Below, one piece after another: positions 25,460 to 33,181 of a stretch of 64,000 bases of DNA. Source of the DNA: Aeromicrobium yanjiei (GTDB lineage: Bacteria; Actinomycetota; Actinomycetes; Propionibacteriales; Nocardioidaceae). Position 1 is the first letter of the stretch; the number at the start of each line of letters is the position of its first letter. Below the pieces are notes generated by a model. The model worked only from the letters and a program-made list of their open reading frames with translations. It was not told the origin of the DNA and did not search any database. The stretch spans positions 2,108,001 to 2,172,000 of the forward strand of contig NZ_CP045737.1 of assembly GCF_009649075.1 (NCBI RefSeq), given 5' to 3'. The position numbers were made by a program, and so were the translations under genes.

Positions 25460-25706
25460 CACAGATCTGGTCCCAGGTCTTACCGAATCGCTGGTATTTC
25501 GGTAGTTTCCGAAGATGCGATTCGGGGGAATTGTCCTGGCGACGGCGTTGGCCCTCGGTGCCTGCTCGTCTTCTGACCCGGCGCCGATCGAGCCCCGGCG
25601 CTCGGCAACGACCCCGACGCCGACCGCCACGGCCCCACCCATGCCGGACCAGGCCCGCCAGGACTCCCCCGAGGGTGCCGCCGCCTTCGTCAAGCACTAC
25701 GTCGAC
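25460..25706 (+). repeat. Direct repeat, left copy (DUF6318 gene promoter and 5' end)
   Basis: These 247 bp match 28635-28881 with constant offset 3175 and no gaps. The coding part differs at only a few bases, the upstream part at more. The copy ends abruptly after GTCGAC, where the insert begins. Confidence 0.85.
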
Positions 25707-25712
25707 ATTTAG
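25515..25712 (+). pseudogene. Truncated DUF6318 lipoprotein gene
   Basis: The first 64 codons equal those of the intact lipoprotein at 28690, with lipobox LGACS and the same leaderless -10 (TAGTTT, 25503-25508, 6 nt spacer). After KHYVD the sequence switches to unrelated DNA and stops two codons later. The rest of the domain is missing, so the product is a 65-residue lipoprotein stub, probably non-functional. Confidence 0.8.
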
Positions 25713-25749
25713 TGCTGAAAAAGACTATGGCGTGTGACTGCTCATCCGG

Positions 25750-26664
25750 TCACACCGACGCGAATCCGACTCTTATGCCATTTCGGTGGCCACGGTTCTT
25801 CAAGACCGTTCGAATAGTTGGAGGAATATCATTTCCGGGGTCTAGTACCTGGACCACGCCGTCGCCGATGTGGAATCGCGGCAGAAATCCTGGAAGACGC
25901 TCCACGAGATAATCGGTCAAGTCGTTGATGAAAACCTGTTCAACGATTTCGTCGTCGCGCGATCTCCCGCGCAGATGACTCATTTCACTGACTTCGGACG
26001 CTACCGTCTCCCAGGCCTGCTGTCTGGTGGCGGCAAGATCCTCGTCATCACGATCGCGATAAAAAACGGAGTCGCCACGTTGCGCTATCCGGCGATCCAG
26101 GTGATCCATCCGGTCCAACAGGAGATCCATCTTGGCGTCATGAGGTGACCCGTTAGCGGTTGGCTCCTCCGCCTTAATCGACAGACCGAACCTCTGCCAC
26201 AGCGGGTTCTTGTCATTGCAGGTCTCGACGCACCTAGTTATGTGAGTCGCGAGTTGATCGACGTCGCTCTCGTTCGACCACACGTTGATGGACGATCCGT
26301 AGCTATGGGTATTCATCCCCCCAAGATCGAAGGGGATGCTCGTCAAATTGTCTTTGACCAAGGCCACGGGCAGATCGAGGGACGTTCTCACACCCAGCTC
26401 GAAAAACACGTTGGGGTTATGCCCGCTCAGGTCGCACAAGACCATCGTGGACTCGGATAGATGTTTAACGATTTCTGCGTGAATCATGCTGGAGCCGCTG
26501 GTGACGGGCCGGATAGCTTCGTATCCGGCTGCTTCGATTGCCGGGACGAATAGATGTTCCATCACGTGGTTCCAGTGTTCGGTATCGCCCCCGTACCGAG
26601 CAGCCTCCTCCTTGTGAGTGGTGATCGGCATAGCGATGAAGCAGGTCCCCTTGTTCTCAGTCAC
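25750..26664 (-). CDS. Nucleoside deoxyribosyltransferase/TIR-like protein
   Basis: A 304-residue protein. The N-terminal half has CFIAMPITT (strand 1), VPAIEAAGYEAIRPV, MIHAEIVKHLSESTMVLCDLS and the hallmark LSGHNPNVFFELGVR, whose Glu matches the catalytic Glu of nucleoside 2-deoxyribosyltransferase-like folds that also occur as NAD-cleaving or nucleotide-sensing effectors in bacterial conflict systems. Residues 180-304 are a helical, charged extension of unknown type. GTG at 26664 is chosen: CATGAT (26676-26671) is 6 nt upstream; a GTG 12 codons earlier lacks signals. Function is inferred. Confidence 0.7.
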   Translation of the reverse strand: MTENKGTCFIAMPITTHKEEAARYGGDTEHWNHVMEHLFVPAIEAAGYEAIRPVTSGSSMIHAEIVKHLSESTMVLCDLSGHNPNVFFELGVRTSLDLPVALVKDNLTSIPFDLGGMNTHSYGSSINVWSNESDVDQLATHITRCVETCNDKNPLWQRFGLSIKAEEPTANGSPHDAKMDLLLDRMDHLDRRIAQRGDSVFYRDRDDEDLAATRQQAWETVASEVSEMSHLRGRSRDDEIVEQVFINDLTDYLVERLPGFLPRFHIGDGVVQVLDPGNDIPPTIRTVLKNRGHRNGIRVGFASV

Positions 26665-26713
26665 CGTGCGATCATGCCAGCGTTGCGGCTCATTCGGCAC
26701 TCGTTCACGTCCT

Positions 26714-26878
26714 TCACGCCGCGAATGGATGCCGCTCAGGTGTGGGCCAATCCAGGTCCAACACGACGATGCCCATTTCCATTGCGTGCTTGATCTGAAG
26801 CAGGAGGTCTGCGGCGGCGAGGTCGTCTGGGATGCAGAACTTGGCCGTGACGACGGTGCGCGTTTTTGTCGGTGTCAT
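26714..26878 (-). CDS. Small protein, paralogue A (54 aa)
   Basis: A 54-residue frame between in-frame stops, ending in LDWPTPERHPFAA. About 40% of residues match the end of the neighbouring gene at 26942, and both finish in W-P-x-P-E...HPFAA, so the two are tandem duplicates. A predicted strand (TVVTAKFCI), a helix (AAADLLLQIKHAMEMG) and a strand (IVVLDLDW) are seen. No Shine-Dalgarno sequence is obvious. It ends 50 bp before the start of the deoxyribosyltransferase-like gene in the same direction. No family recognised. Confidence 0.6.
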   Translation of the reverse strand: MTPTKTRTVVTAKFCIPDDLAAADLLLQIKHAMEMGIVVLDLDWPTPERHPFAA

Positions 26879-26941
26879 ATGAGAAGCACATCATGAAACG
26901 CCGACACAACTGCCGGCCTGACCACAGTCGGTCGTCTGCGA

Positions 26942-27349
26942 TCAAGCTGCAAAGGGGTGCTGGAACTCGGGCTTCGGCCACTCCCAGCCTGCGACGGTCA
27001 CCCCCAATTCCTCTGCGTACTTCAAGAGGCAGAGAACGTCCATGGAGGCAATGCTCTCGGGGAAGCGAATGGTTGCGGTTACAAGGTTTGTGTTCATGCC
27101 GAAAAGGAGACCACATATCGTGTCGTCACCAAGACGACACCACACCGCACAGGGCGTGTGCGCATAGCCCCCGAGGCTGTCGATAGCTGGGCTTGTCAAG
27201 TCCACTTCTTCCTGGGTGGTTCTGTGCATTAGTTCGGCAAACCTTGGAAGTGCAGGGGTCGCGAATAAATGTTCTTTTGACACGTCATCCACGGTGGATG
27301 GTGGACAGATTGTCGAAATAGCGATGCTAAGGATGGACTTCTCGCGCAC
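26942..27349 (-). CDS. Small protein, paralogue B with possible N-terminal extension
   Basis: From GTG 27349 the frame gives 135 residues; from an internal ATG at 27097 it gives 51 residues that align along their whole length with the 54-residue neighbour (VTATIRFPESIASMDVLCLLKYAEELGVTV against its strand-helix-strand, then WPKPEFQHPFAA). The upstream part is open for over 100 codons at moderate GC, which is unlikely by chance, so it may be a real extra domain. It has several Cys (ICPP, CAVWCRLG, ICGLLF) and matches nothing I know. Start uncertain. Confidence 0.5.
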   Translation of the reverse strand: MREKSILSIAISTICPPSTVDDVSKEHLFATPALPRFAELMHRTTQEEVDLTSPAIDSLGGYAHTPCAVWCRLGDDTICGLLFGMNTNLVTATIRFPESIASMDVLCLLKYAEELGVTVAGWEWPKPEFQHPFAA

Positions 27350-27413
27350 GATGTGCTCGATGTGAGGACCCAGGAGAGGGTGAAGGGACCAGCAACTCTC
27401 CCCCTCCTGGGGG

Positions 27414-27731
27414 CTAGGGGGACACGACCTTGACGTTGCGCAACCGCGCGAACTGGCCCGTGGTCGTGTCGTAGTTACGGGTCAGGTGGAAGTACCTGCC
27501 GCGGTGGGTCGTGTTGTTGACCGACAGGACACCGGAAGGTGTGCCGTCGAGCCGCTGGCGGCTCACGCTCGTGGTCGTCACCGTGAGGCGGAACTTGACC
27601 CAGGTCCCAGCCGTGATGGCCGTGACCGTAAGAGACGACCCCAGCTGTGTGCCAGCGCCAGGCCCAGGGGCATCCGTGTAGATGCACGTGCGACGATAAC
27701 CGCGTGAAAGCCGTTCTCTATGCGCTCCCAC
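27414..27731 (-). pseudogene. C-terminal fragment of an exported or phage structural protein
   Basis: The frame ends LRNVKVVSP and contains GTWVKFRLTVTTTSVSRQ and GRYFHLTRNYDTTTG, a beta-sandwich-like pattern seen at the ends of large exported or tail-associated proteins. The 5' part turns into unrelated low-quality sequence (from about 27690) and there is no start signal, so this is most likely a leftover fragment. Parent protein not identified. Confidence 0.4.
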
Positions 27732-27976
27732 TGCTCATGCTCGGAGTTGCCATTGGGGCGGCTCGTGCTCGGCGTGGCAAGCCCACACCGTGGGACGCCT
27801 GGCCTCGCCCAGCTCTGCTCATGATTCTTGGGCTTTGCCTTCTTATAAGCGTCGGGATCACATCGCTTGCTGGGAACGTCGAGTCCGATGCTGTTGGACT
27901 GTCGCTCTCGATTGTTGGGATCGCATTTATCCCCGCTGGCCTGTACGTCTTACTTACGGGCACCCAGCGGCGCTAG
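27704..27976 (+). CDS. Small membrane protein (90 aa)
   Basis: GTG at 27704 opens a 90-residue protein with three hydrophobic segments (about 3-19, 35-53, 61-82) separated by ARARRGKPTPWD and NVESD. No family is recognised. No clear promoter or Shine-Dalgarno sequence. It lies in the insert with phage remnants and could be a membrane partner of the insert's other genes, but orientation is opposite. Confidence 0.5.
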   Translation: MKAVLYALPLLMLGVAIGAARARRGKPTPWDAWPRPALLMILGLCLLISVGITSLAGNVESDAVGLSLSIVGIAFIPAGLYVLLTGTQRR

Positions 27977-27979
27977 AGC

Positions 27980-28420
27980 CTAGAACAAGCTGCAAGGTCC
28001 GCTTGGGATTCGTCTCGGTCCAGTAGAGAGCTTGGATCGTGACGATGACACCGTCGATGTCAGAGATGCTGGCGTCCTTGGCGACCGGCAGGGCTCCCCT
28101 ACGTTCTTACGCCGGGCACGCGGCATCTGGACCCGCGGCAGCTGATCATCGGCGTGAGTCACCTTGCCGCCCACGATAGCGGCGTAGCCCACCGAGCACG
28201 CCTGCAACTGGTCACCCAAGGTCATCAACTTGACGTCGAAGCCGCGTTCCTGAAGGCGCTTGCCCAGGGCTCCGAGCTGACGACCGCCTACCACCAATGA
28301 CGCGGTGTGCTTGAACGCCAGCACGATGCACAGCGCCTCCAGCTGGTCCAGGTTCGACTTGTTGGTGCTTGCGACCAGCTCGGTGTGCAGCACGCCCTCA
28401 TCGTCCCTGGACGCAGCGAC
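27980..28420 (-). pseudogene. Frameshifted phage terminase large-subunit remnant
   Basis: One frame reads EGVLHTELVAS, LEALCIVLAFKHTASLVV, and DQLQACSVGYAAIVGGKVTHADD, the pattern of the terminase nuclease-domain end (Gln-Ala-Cys-Gly then a gap and RH/TH-xD). After RRKNVG the homology moves into another frame, reading GALPVAKDASISDIDGVIV and TIQALYW, which is the expected terminase C-terminus, so there is a frameshift near 28085. The 5' half is missing where the flanking duplicate begins. Confidence 0.6.
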
Positions 28421-28436
28421 GACGCTGCCGTACTCC

Positions 28437-28590
28437 CCGCCGAGCCTCGGCCCTGGCGCTGTCGCAGCCGGCTCGACGACCCGCACACGATCGTCTTTGA
28501 CGCGAGCCTGAACGGCCACACACCAAGCAGATGGCCGACTGGCGAAGGACCGAGCTCAAACTGGCGGACCGTCAACGGCTGCGGGACTGA
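28437..28590 (+). pseudogene. Decayed 3' end of the 22764 membrane-protein gene
   Basis: Translation in shifting frames gives RPWRCRSRLDDPHTIVFDASLNGHTP and then the TELKLADRQRLRD-type end, matching the last 50 residues of the protein at 22764-23519. Small indels break the frame (TPSRW replaces TPQQMADW). Only the 3' end remains; the left edge abuts the terminase remnant at about 28430. Confidence 0.75.
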
Positions 28591-28634
28591 CCGCGAGCAT
28601 CAGCACTACCGCCCGCGCCGTGGCGGTCGTCGTC

Positions 28635-28881
28635 CACAGATGTCGCGTCAGGGCTTACCGAATCGCTGTCGTTTCGGTAGTTTTCGAAGATGCGATTCGG
28701 GGGAATTGTCCTGGCGACGGCGTTGGCCCTCGGTGCCTGCTCGTCTTCTGACCCGGCGCCGATCGAGCCCCAGCGATCGGCCACGACCCCGACGCCGACC
28801 GCCACGGCCCCACCCATGCCGGACCAGGCCCGCCAGGACTCCCCCGAGGGTGCCGCCGCCTTCGTCAAGCACTACGTCGAC
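28635..28881 (+). repeat. Direct repeat, right copy
   Basis: Intact partner of 25460-25706. It includes the promoter and the first 64 codons of the full-length DUF6318 gene. The inverted half-sites CCGAA and TTCGG around the -10 are kept in both copies, although the right copy has lost one base match in the downstream one. Confidence 0.85.
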
Positions 28882-29226
28882 GTCTTCAACTACGCCGCGG
28901 CAACCGGGGACGTGGAAGAGCTCACCCGCCTCTCGGCCCCCACGTGCGAGGGCTGCCAGAGCTACATCTCGCTCTACCGCGACACCTACGCCGCCGGCGG
29001 CTACTTCAAGGGTGGTCAGTGGAGTCTCAGTGAGATCGAGGTGGAGCAATCCAGTTCAACTAGACGGGTATTCGCCCATCTCGATGCGCCAGCAGGTACG
29101 CAGCGCGTAGACGAAGCCAACGATCCCGGGCCAACGTCCCCAGAGAACGCAGAACTTGCCTTCCTCGTCACGTCCACATCCCAGGGTGAGAATCAAGTGT
29201 CCAAACTCGTGAGGGCCGAGCCGTGA
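28690..29226 (+). CDS. DUF6318 family lipoprotein
   Basis: A 178-residue lipoprotein: signal peptide, lipobox LGACS (Cys near 17), a Pro/Thr-rich linker to about 45, then the DUF6318 domain beginning SPEGAAAFVKHYVDVFNYA with the paired Cys motif APTCEGCQSYI and a DTYAAGGYFKGGQW strand. Leaderless: TAGTTT (28678-28683), 6-nt spacer. Its stop overlaps the next GTG (GTGA). It is the intact copy of the gene truncated at 25515. Such lipoproteins recur with exported partners in actinobacteria; function unknown. Confidence 0.8.
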   Translation: MRFGGIVLATALALGACSSSDPAPIEPQRSATTPTPTATAPPMPDQARQDSPEGAAAFVKHYVDVFNYAAATGDVEELTRLSAPTCEGCQSYISLYRDTYAAGGYFKGGQWSLSEIEVEQSSSTRRVFAHLDAPAGTQRVDEANDPGPTSPENAELAFLVTSTSQGENQVSKLVRAEP

Positions 29227-29975
29227 AGTTTGCCGTTCTTATCCTGGCACTCGCGGTGCTCCTGCATCCCTCGGTGGCAGTTGCGGACATAGACGTTGAC
29301 CCGAACCGTCGGAATACCTCGATCAGGCTCGACGCGCAGAAGATTCTTCGACCCAGCGCCCGACACAATTCTCCAAACGTGCCGGTCAACGGATCCGGCG
29401 ATGCGGCGCCTGTCAACGATCCGACGTATGACCGGATCTACATGCAGTGTCGGGTGGATCCGGTGAACGCGATCTACGGCTGCCGCACCCAGACGCCGGA
29501 GGACCCGGACGAGCCCGAGGCTGAGGAGCGGCGCGAGCTGACTCCGGGCGACGTCCTGCGGGCGGCGCGGGAGATCGGGCTGCCGAGCCTGCAGGTGCAG
29601 ATCCAGCCCGGCGACGAGACGTTGGTGAACGTCGAGACGATCTTCTACGCGCAGCCGCAGGCGTTCGAGCGCAGCATCGAGCTGCTCGGCTACGACGTCG
29701 ACCTGGTCGCGCAGCCCGTGACCTATCACTGGGTGCACGGCGACGGCACGACGCGATCGACCTCCACACCGGGCAAGCCCTATCCCGCGATGGACGTCAC
29801 GCACCGCTATCGCGAGCCTGCGGACGACGTACGCGCGCGGGTCGACGTCACGTATCGGGTCCGATATCGCGTCGACGGCGGTGCGTGGCAGACCATCGGC
29901 CAGACGCTCGTGGCATCGGGTCCGGCCGCACAGCTCGACGTGAGGGAAGCGGCCCCCGTGCTGACGAGGCGTTGA
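29223..29975 (+). CDS. Exported protein with PKD-like domain
   Basis: A 250-residue protein with a signal peptide (KFAVLILALAVLLHPSVAVA, cleavage about 22). The C-terminal part is a PKD-like beta-sandwich: YHWVHGDGTTRSTSTPGKPYP, then MDVTHRYREPADDVRARVDVTYRVRYRV, with the D-G-T and H-x-Y features of PKD folds. GTG overlaps the lipoprotein stop, so both are exported from one operon. A middle acidic stretch (TPEDPDEPEAEE) precedes LTPGDVLRAAREIGLPSLQV. Probably an extracellular partner of the DUF6318 lipoprotein. Confidence 0.75.
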   Translation: MKFAVLILALAVLLHPSVAVADIDVDPNRRNTSIRLDAQKILRPSARHNSPNVPVNGSGDAAPVNDPTYDRIYMQCRVDPVNAIYGCRTQTPEDPDEPEAEERRELTPGDVLRAAREIGLPSLQVQIQPGDETLVNVETIFYAQPQAFERSIELLGYDVDLVAQPVTYHWVHGDGTTRSTSTPGKPYPAMDVTHRYREPADDVRARVDVTYRVRYRVDGGAWQTIGQTLVASGPAAQLDVREAAPVLTRR

Positions 29976-29991
29976 GTGCAAGAATGGCCGC

Positions 29992-31365
29992 ATGCCCATT
30001 GCAAGCCATATCGTCGAGCTGATCGGCAACACCCCGCTGGTCCGCCTCAACTCTGTCACCACGCCCGGATCGGCAACGGTGGCCGCCAAGATCGAGTACC
30101 TGAACCCCGGAGGCAGCGCCAAGGACCGCATCGCGGTCAAGATGGTGGACGCCGCGGAGGAGTCCGGTGCCCTGAAGCCCGGCGGGACCATCGTCGAGCC
30201 GACCTCCGGCAACACCGGCATCGGCCTGGCCCTCGTCGCCCAGCAGCGCGGATACAAGTGCATCTTCGTGTGCCCCGACAAGGTCGGCGAGGAGAAGCGC
30301 AACGCGATGAAGGCGTACGGCGCGCAGGTCGTCGTCTGCCCGACGGCAGTGCCGCCCGAGCACCCCGACAGCTACTACAACGTCTCGGACCGGCTCGTCC
30401 GCGAGACCGAGGGCGCCTGGAAGCCCGACCAGTACTCCAACCCCGCGGGTCCTGAGAGCCACTACGAGACCACGGGCCCCGAGATCTGGGCGGACACCGA
30501 CGGCAAGGTGACGCACTTCGTGGCCGGTGTCGGCACAGGTGGCACGATCACCGGCGTCGGGCGGTTCCTCAAGGAGAAGAACCCCGACATCAAGATCATC
30601 GGCGCCGACCCCGAGGGCTCGGTCTACTCCGGTGGCACGGGCCGCCCGTACCTCGTCGAGGGCGTCGGCGAGGACTTCTGGCCCAGCGCGTACGACCCGA
30701 GCATCCCCGACCAGATCATCGCCGTCTCCGACGCCGACTCCTTCGACATGACCCGTCGCCTCGCGCGCGAGGAAGGTCTGCTCGTCGGCGGCTCCTGCGG
30801 CATGGCCACGGTCGCCGCACTGAAGGTCGCGGCCGAGGCCGGCCCCGACGCGCTCGTCGTGGTGCTGCTGCCCGACGGTGGCCGCGGCTACCTGGGCAAG
30901 ATCTTCAACGACGACTGGATGTCGTCCTACGGCTTCCTGCGCGAGCCCCTCGACGGCACCTCCCACCAGCTCTCGGTCGGTGACCTGCTGCTGAGCAAGA
31001 CCGGCGGTCTGCCGGCACTGGTCCACACCCACCCGTCCGAGACGATCCGCGACGCGATCGAGATCCTGCGCGAGTACAACGTCTCGCAGATGCCGGTTGT
31101 CGGTGCCGAGCCGCCCATCGTCATCGGTGAGGTCGCCGGCAGCGTCAACGAGCGCGCGCTGATCAGCGCCGTCTTCGAGGGCCGCGCCCAGCTGACCGAC
31201 CCCGTGTCGCGTCACATGGAGCCGCCGCTGCCCCTGCTCGGCTCCGGCGAGACGCTCGACGACGCCCTCAAGGCGCTCAGCTCGAGCGACGCCGTGATGG
31301 TCGTCGAAGAGGGCAAGCCGCTGGGTGTCCTGACCCGCCACGATCTGCTGGGAGTGCACGTCTGA
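29992..31365 (+). CDS. cbs: Cystathionine beta-synthase
   Basis: A 457-residue PLP enzyme joining serine (or O-acetylserine) and homocysteine to cystathionine. PLP Lys is K44 in GGSAKDR; SGNTGIG and VAGVGTGGTITG bind cofactor phosphate and substrate. Two C-terminal CBS domains (about 335-455, MPVVGAEPP, DAVMVVEEGKPLGVLTRHDLLG) may bind adenosyl ligands. AAGAAT is 6 nt before the ATG. The TGA overlaps the next ATG, coupling it to the gamma-enzyme; together they form a transsulfuration unit. Confidence 0.92.
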   Translation: MPIASHIVELIGNTPLVRLNSVTTPGSATVAAKIEYLNPGGSAKDRIAVKMVDAAEESGALKPGGTIVEPTSGNTGIGLALVAQQRGYKCIFVCPDKVGEEKRNAMKAYGAQVVVCPTAVPPEHPDSYYNVSDRLVRETEGAWKPDQYSNPAGPESHYETTGPEIWADTDGKVTHFVAGVGTGGTITGVGRFLKEKNPDIKIIGADPEGSVYSGGTGRPYLVEGVGEDFWPSAYDPSIPDQIIAVSDADSFDMTRRLAREEGLLVGGSCGMATVAALKVAAEAGPDALVVVLLPDGGRGYLGKIFNDDWMSSYGFLREPLDGTSHQLSVGDLLLSKTGGLPALVHTHPSETIRDAIEILREYNVSQMPVVGAEPPIVIGEVAGSVNERALISAVFEGRAQLTDPVSRHMEPPLPLLGSGETLDDALKALSSSDAVMVVEEGKPLGVLTRHDLLGVHV

Positions 31366-32534
31366 TGGGCAACGACGAGAGCGCACGCGACGAGGGCCGG
31401 ACGCACGGATTCGCGACCCGGGCGATCCACGCGGGCTACGAGCCCAACGCCGAGAACGGCGCGGTCAACGTGCCGATCTACGCCAGCTCGACGTTCGCGC
31501 AGGACGGCGTGGGCGGCATGCGCGGCGGCTACGAGTACGCCCGCACCGGCAACCCGACCCGCAAGGCACTCGAGGGCAACCTCGCGGCGCTGGAGAGCGG
31601 GACGTACGGCCGCGCGTTCAGCTCGGGCATGGCCGCGACCGACACCGCGCTGCGGTCGCTGCTGCGTCCCGGCGACCACCTCGTGATCCCCGACGACGCG
31701 TACGGCGGCACGTTCCGCCTGATCGACAAGGTGTTCACCCAGTGGGGCATCACCTACACCCCCGCCGCGGTCAACGACCTCGACGCGATCCGTGCCGCGG
31801 TCACCCCGGCCACCAAGGCCATCTGGATCGAGACGCCGACCAACCCGCTGCTCAACATCGGTGACATCGCCGCGATCGCGGAGATCGCGCACGCGGCGTC
31901 CGCGACGTTCGTGGTCGACAACACGTTCGCCTCGCCCTACCTGCAGCAGCCGCTCACGCAGGGCGCCGACGTCGTCCTGCACTCCACGACCAAGTACGTC
32001 GGCGGCCACTCCGACGTCGTCGGCGGCGCGCTGATCACCGACGACGAAGAGCTCGACGCCGCGTTCGCGTTCCTGCAGAACGGCTCAGGCGGTGTGCCCG
32101 GTCCGTTCGACGCGTACCTGACGATGCGCGGCGCCAAGACGCTGGCCGTGCGGATGAACCAGCACTGCGACAACGCCGAGGCGGTCGTCGACTTCCTGCA
32201 GGGACACCCGTCGATCTCGTCGGTCCTGTACCCGGGTCTCCCCGAGCACCCCGGCCACGAGGCCGCGGCACGCCAGATGCGTCGTTTCGGCGGCATGGTG
32301 TCCGTACGCCTGAAGGATCGGCAGTCGGCGCTCGACTTCTGCTCGCGCACCGAGCTGTTCACCCTCGCCGAGAGCCTCGGTGGCATCGAGTCGCTCATCG
32401 AGCACCCCGGCGCGATGACCCACGCCTCCACGGCGGGCTCGTTGCTCGAGGTGCCCGACGACCTCGTGCGGCTGTCGGTCGGCATCGAGGACGTCGCGGA
32501 CCTGATCGGTGACCTCGAGCAGGCCCTGAGCTGA
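31365..32534 (+). CDS. metB: Cystathionine gamma-synthase/lyase family PLP enzyme
   Basis: A 389-residue Cys/Met-metabolism PLP enzyme. The PLP Lys is K210 in STTKYVGGHSDVVGG; YEYARTGNPTRKALE, FSSGMAATDTAL and SLGGIESLIEHPGAMTHAS are family signatures. It is annotated as synthase by resemblance, but with cystathionine beta-synthase directly upstream (1-bp overlap) it could act as the gamma-lyase of reverse transsulfuration; sequence alone does not decide. Its TGA overlaps the CTG proposed to start the next gene. Confidence 0.88.
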   Translation: MGNDESARDEGRTHGFATRAIHAGYEPNAENGAVNVPIYASSTFAQDGVGGMRGGYEYARTGNPTRKALEGNLAALESGTYGRAFSSGMAATDTALRSLLRPGDHLVIPDDAYGGTFRLIDKVFTQWGITYTPAAVNDLDAIRAAVTPATKAIWIETPTNPLLNIGDIAAIAEIAHAASATFVVDNTFASPYLQQPLTQGADVVLHSTTKYVGGHSDVVGGALITDDEELDAAFAFLQNGSGGVPGPFDAYLTMRGAKTLAVRMNQHCDNAEAVVDFLQGHPSISSVLYPGLPEHPGHEAAARQMRRFGGMVSVRLKDRQSALDFCSRTELFTLAESLGGIESLIEHPGAMTHASTAGSLLEVPDDLVRLSVGIEDVADLIGDLEQALS

Positions 32535-33181
32535 GCGCGACCCACCGGCTCGCGCTGCTCGGCGCAGCCCTCTGGACGCTCCAACCGCTGTACGTCGTGA
32601 CCGAGCTGGTGGTCTCGCGTCACACGTCGGCGGACTACTCGCTGGCCCACAGCACGATCAGCGACCTCGGCAACACCGCGTGCCGGACGATCCGCGGCGA
32701 CGTGCTGTGCTCGGACTGGCACGCGGGCATGAACGTCGCGTTCGTCTGGTTCGGCCTGGCCCTGCTCCTCGGCGCGCTCCTGCTGGGCCTGCGCGCCCTT
32801 CCCGGGCGGGCCGGGCGGGCCTCGGTCGCGCTGTGGTGCGTCTCGGGCCTCGGCACGATCGGGGTGGGCCTCGCGCCGGTCAACGAGGACGGCGCGCTGC
32901 ACAGCCTGGTGGCAGTGCCGATCTTCGTGGCCCAGCCGCTGGCGCTGCTCCTGATGGGCATCAGCCTGCGCTCCCGCAGCACGATCGTCGTCGCCGGGCT
33001 GTCGTTCGTCGGGGTCATCGGCTTCGCCACGCTGCTGCTGACCGACGCGACGTCGTACGTCGGGGCGTTCGAGCGGCTCGCGCTGTGGCCGGGCTACCTG
33101 TGGGTCGCGGTCATCGCTCTCGCCGTGTCGGGCCCGAACGCCGGACGTACGACCTCGGGGGCTGCCAGAATCCCAGCATGA
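32531..33181 (+). CDS. DUF998 family membrane protein
   Basis: A protein of about 216 residues with six membrane segments, typical of DUF998 (HSTISDLGNTACR, NEDGALHSLVAVPIF). The first canonical start (GTG 32597) would cut off a clear first helix, LALLGAALWTLQPLYVV, which is part of the family. The frame reaches CTG at 32531, overlapping the upstream stop as CTGA and spaced 7 nt from AGCAGG, so I propose this unusual start. Function unknown; the 3' end overlaps the next gene as ATGA. Confidence 0.7.
   Translation: MSATHRLALLGAALWTLQPLYVVTELVVSRHTSADYSLAHSTISDLGNTACRTIRGDVLCSDWHAGMNVAFVWFGLALLLGALLLGLRALPGRAGRASVALWCVSGLGTIGVGLAPVNEDGALHSLVAVPIFVAQPLALLLMGISLRSRSTIVVAGLSFVGVIGFATLLLTDATSYVGAFERLALWPGYLWVAVIALAVSGPNAGRTTSGAARIPA

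Larger units (their letters stand above)
25707..28430. mobile_element. Inserted accessory segment with phage remnants
   Basis: The segment lies between a truncated and a complete copy of the same locus, is visibly poorer in G+C than its surroundings, and carries mostly minus-strand genes in an otherwise plus-strand stretch. Contents: a deoxyribosyltransferase/TIR-like gene, two related small genes, an exported-protein fragment, a small membrane protein and a terminase remnant. No integrase, transposase or clear attachment repeat was found, so the mode of entry is unknown. Confidence 0.6.

Noticed and set aside
25750-26664. Considered a TIR domain proper.
   Set aside because: The NPNVFFELG block and strand order suit nucleoside deoxyribosyltransferase-like folds better; TIR-specific boxes were not seen, so the combined name is used.
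25707-28430. Considered an insertion sequence.
   Set aside because: No transposase, terminal inverted repeats or target duplication could be found.
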